From B4-G1 sp964393895 (GTDB lineage: Bacteria > Chloroflexota > Anaerolineae > B4-G1), in NCBI GenBank assembly GCA_964393895.1, contig CAYMWP010000183.1:1-7345 (forward strand): 7,345 nucleotides of DNA, given 5' to 3'. The notes under the pieces are model-generated. The model saw only the letters and a program-made list of their open reading frames with translations. It was not told the DNA's origin and ran no database searches. The position numbers and the translations under genes were made by a program. Below are positions 6,415-7,345 of this stretch, in pieces. How positions within the stretch are numbered: position 1 is the first letter of the stretch; every line of letters starts with the position of its first letter.

Positions 6415-7065
6415 ATGACACTCAGCATTCTCATCGTGGACGATCACGAAGTGGTGCGGTTGGGCTTGAGCACTCTCCTCGACCGTCATCCTGGCTTCAC
6501 GGTCGTGGGCGAAGCTGCCACGGCCAAAGATGCGGTTCAGAAGACATTGCTGCTTGGGCCGGACGTCGTGGTAATGGACATCCGCTTGCCGGGCGGCAGC
6601 GGCATTGATGCTTGCCGGAGGATCGTCGAGCAAGCGCCGCAGGTCAAGGTCATCATGCTCACCTCTTACGCCGAGGACGAGATGTTGTTCGACGCCATCT
6701 CTGCCGGAGCGTGCGGTTACGTGCTCAAGCAGATCGGCAGCGACGAACTGATCCAGGCGGTTCAGGCGGTGGGGCGGGGAGAGGCGCTCCTGGATCCGAC
6801 TCTCACCCAGCGCGTGTTCGCCCGCGTGCGCGAAGCGGCTCGCAAAGAACAGGAGGAATCATTTGCCGATCTCACCGACCAGGAAATGCGCGTTCTAGCC
6901 CACGTGGCCGAGGGAAAGACGAACCGGGAAATCGCCGAGGCAATGTTCCTGGGAGAGGGGACGGTGCGCAATTACGTCAGCAGCGTCCTGAGAAAGCTGG
7001 ATCTGACCAACCGGGCCGAGGCCGCCGCTTACGCGGTGGAGCATAATCTGAAAGAGTTTCTATAG
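6415..7065 (+). CDS. NarL/LuxR-family response regulator, DevR/LiaR-like
   Basis: A 216-residue transcriptional regulator of standard length. The receiver domain (about 3-120) carries the acidic pair D9-D10, phospho-acceptor D55 in VVVMDIRLPGGSG, T83 in IMLTSYAE and K105 in GYVLKQIG, so all receiver residues are present. A charged linker (136-149) leads to a LuxR-type helix-turn-helix (about 152-214): LTDQEMRVLAHVAEGKTNRE, then IAEAMFLGEGTVRNYVSSVL, and KLDLTNRAEAAAYAVEH. The DNA-binding domain resembles DevR/DosR and LiaR types. The ATG at 6415 has GGAG seven bases upstream and lies 22 bp after the kinase stop, so kinase and regulator form a two-gene operon ended by the hairpin at 7094-7135. 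Targets are not shown by sequence; the divergent membrane operon and its own promoter are the obvious candidates. Confidence 0.95.
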   Translation: MTLSILIVDDHEVVRLGLSTLLDRHPGFTVVGEAATAKDAVQKTLLLGPDVVVMDIRLPGGSGIDACRRIVEQAPQVKVIMLTSYAEDEMLFDAISAGACGYVLKQIGSDELIQAVQAVGRGEALLDPTLTQRVFARVREAARKEQEESFADLTDQEMRVLAHVAEGKTNREIAEAMFLGEGTVRNYVSSVLRKLDLTNRAEAAAYAVEHNLKEFL

Positions 7066-7093
7066 AACGCGACCATACCTGCGCTCGGGCGAC

Positions 7094-7135
7094 AAGCGGG
7101 TTGCGAGTGGTGAACTGGCAGCCCGCTTTTGCTTT
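7094..7135 (+). terminator. Rho-independent terminator of the two-component operon
   Basis: Arms aagcgggttgc (7094-7104) and gcagcccgctt (7118-7128) form an 11-bp stem with one G-T wobble and a 13-base loop, 28 bp after the regulator stop. The stem runs into ttttgcttt. The T tract is interrupted by gc, so termination may be incomplete. Confidence 0.72.
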
Positions 7136-7345
7136 GGGTGCGTTTCATTTCAGTTGTAGTTTAGGGTAGGGCAATCGCCTTTATAAATTTTCGAGTGCTA
7201 GACCTCCGAGGTTTACGAAATAATGTCTCTCTGAGTGTGTTCTGTGCGTATGAAACGCGTCTTTGAGACGAATGCACGGTCAAAACCTCGGAGTCTCAGT
7301 AGATCCAAAATTGCTCCCAAACGTGTCAGTTGACCTGTGAACTTA
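7136..7345. other. Non-coding 3' region
   Basis: AT-richer than the genes. Apart from the inverted-repeat segment described at 7196-7299, I see no gene, RNA gene or convincing promoter. A TATAAA at 7182-7187 has no partner -35 at normal spacing. Confidence 0.5.
7196..7299. repeat. Short segment bounded by inverted repeats
   Basis: ctccgaggttt (7204-7214) is repeated in inverted form as aaacctcggag (7283-7293), a perfect 11-bp match 68 bp apart. With indels the similarity extends outward (ctagac... against ctgaga... on the other strand). The left arm is itself a small palindrome, acctc-c-gaggt (7202-7212). A small hairpin, cgtct-ttg-agacg, lies inside (7258-7270). No protein is encoded. It could be a REP-like or miniature mobile element, or paired regulator sites for a gene beyond the window. 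Confidence 0.5.

Noticed and set aside
7182..7187. TATAAA as a promoter -10 in the 3' region
   Set aside because: No -35-like hexamer at 16-18 bp and no gene downstream within the window.
7196..7299. CRISPR array or tRNA gene
   Set aside because: There are only two copies of the repeat, in inverted orientation, and no cloverleaf pattern.

Overview
This 7.3-kb window looks like bacterial chromosome, GC-rich in the genes and visibly AT-richer in the last 200 bases. Gene content and protein style (a 7TM sensor kinase paired with a DevR/LiaR-like regulator, HyfE/NuoL/NuoN-like membrane proteins) would suit an Anaerolineae-type member of the Chloroflexota. That placement is inferred from general resemblance; no marker gene here fixes it.

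Layout. The left two thirds (24-4742) is one minus-strand block read right to left. It starts with a 540-residue NuoL/NuoM-like antiporter-type protein. A 221-residue HyfE/NuoK-like protein follows, its start overlapping the previous stop as TAATG. Next is a 475-residue NuoN/NuoM-like antiporter-type protein, whose GTG start overlaps the previous stop as GTGA. Eleven bases further on comes the RarA/MgsA AAA+ ATPase, which loses its C-terminus at about position 50-55, next to the window edge. The intergenic region 4743-5009 holds divergent promoters, a 14-bp direct repeat and a nested inverted repeat. The right third (5010-7065) is a plus-strand two-component system: a seven-helix membrane histidine kinase and a NarL/LuxR-type response regulator, followed by a hairpin terminator. 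The last 200 bases hold no gene, but contain an inverted-repeat-bounded segment of about 100 bp.

How the genes may work together. The three membrane genes are tightly coupled and contain the ion-translocating types of subunit found in complex I, group 4 hydrogenases and Mrp antiporters. No redox, hydrogenase or quinone-site subunit (NuoB/C/D/H/I or HyfC/G/I types) accompanies them, and the operon begins at 4742 with a divergent promoter region behind it. The two antiporter-like proteins also lack different parts of the usual charged proton path: one lacks the TM5 glutamate and has arginine for the TM7 lysine, while the other keeps the glutamate and has leucine at the lysine site. This orphan, residue-altered module, divergent from its own two-component system, is the most interesting item in the window. 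The link between kinase/regulator and module is inferred from gene arrangement only.
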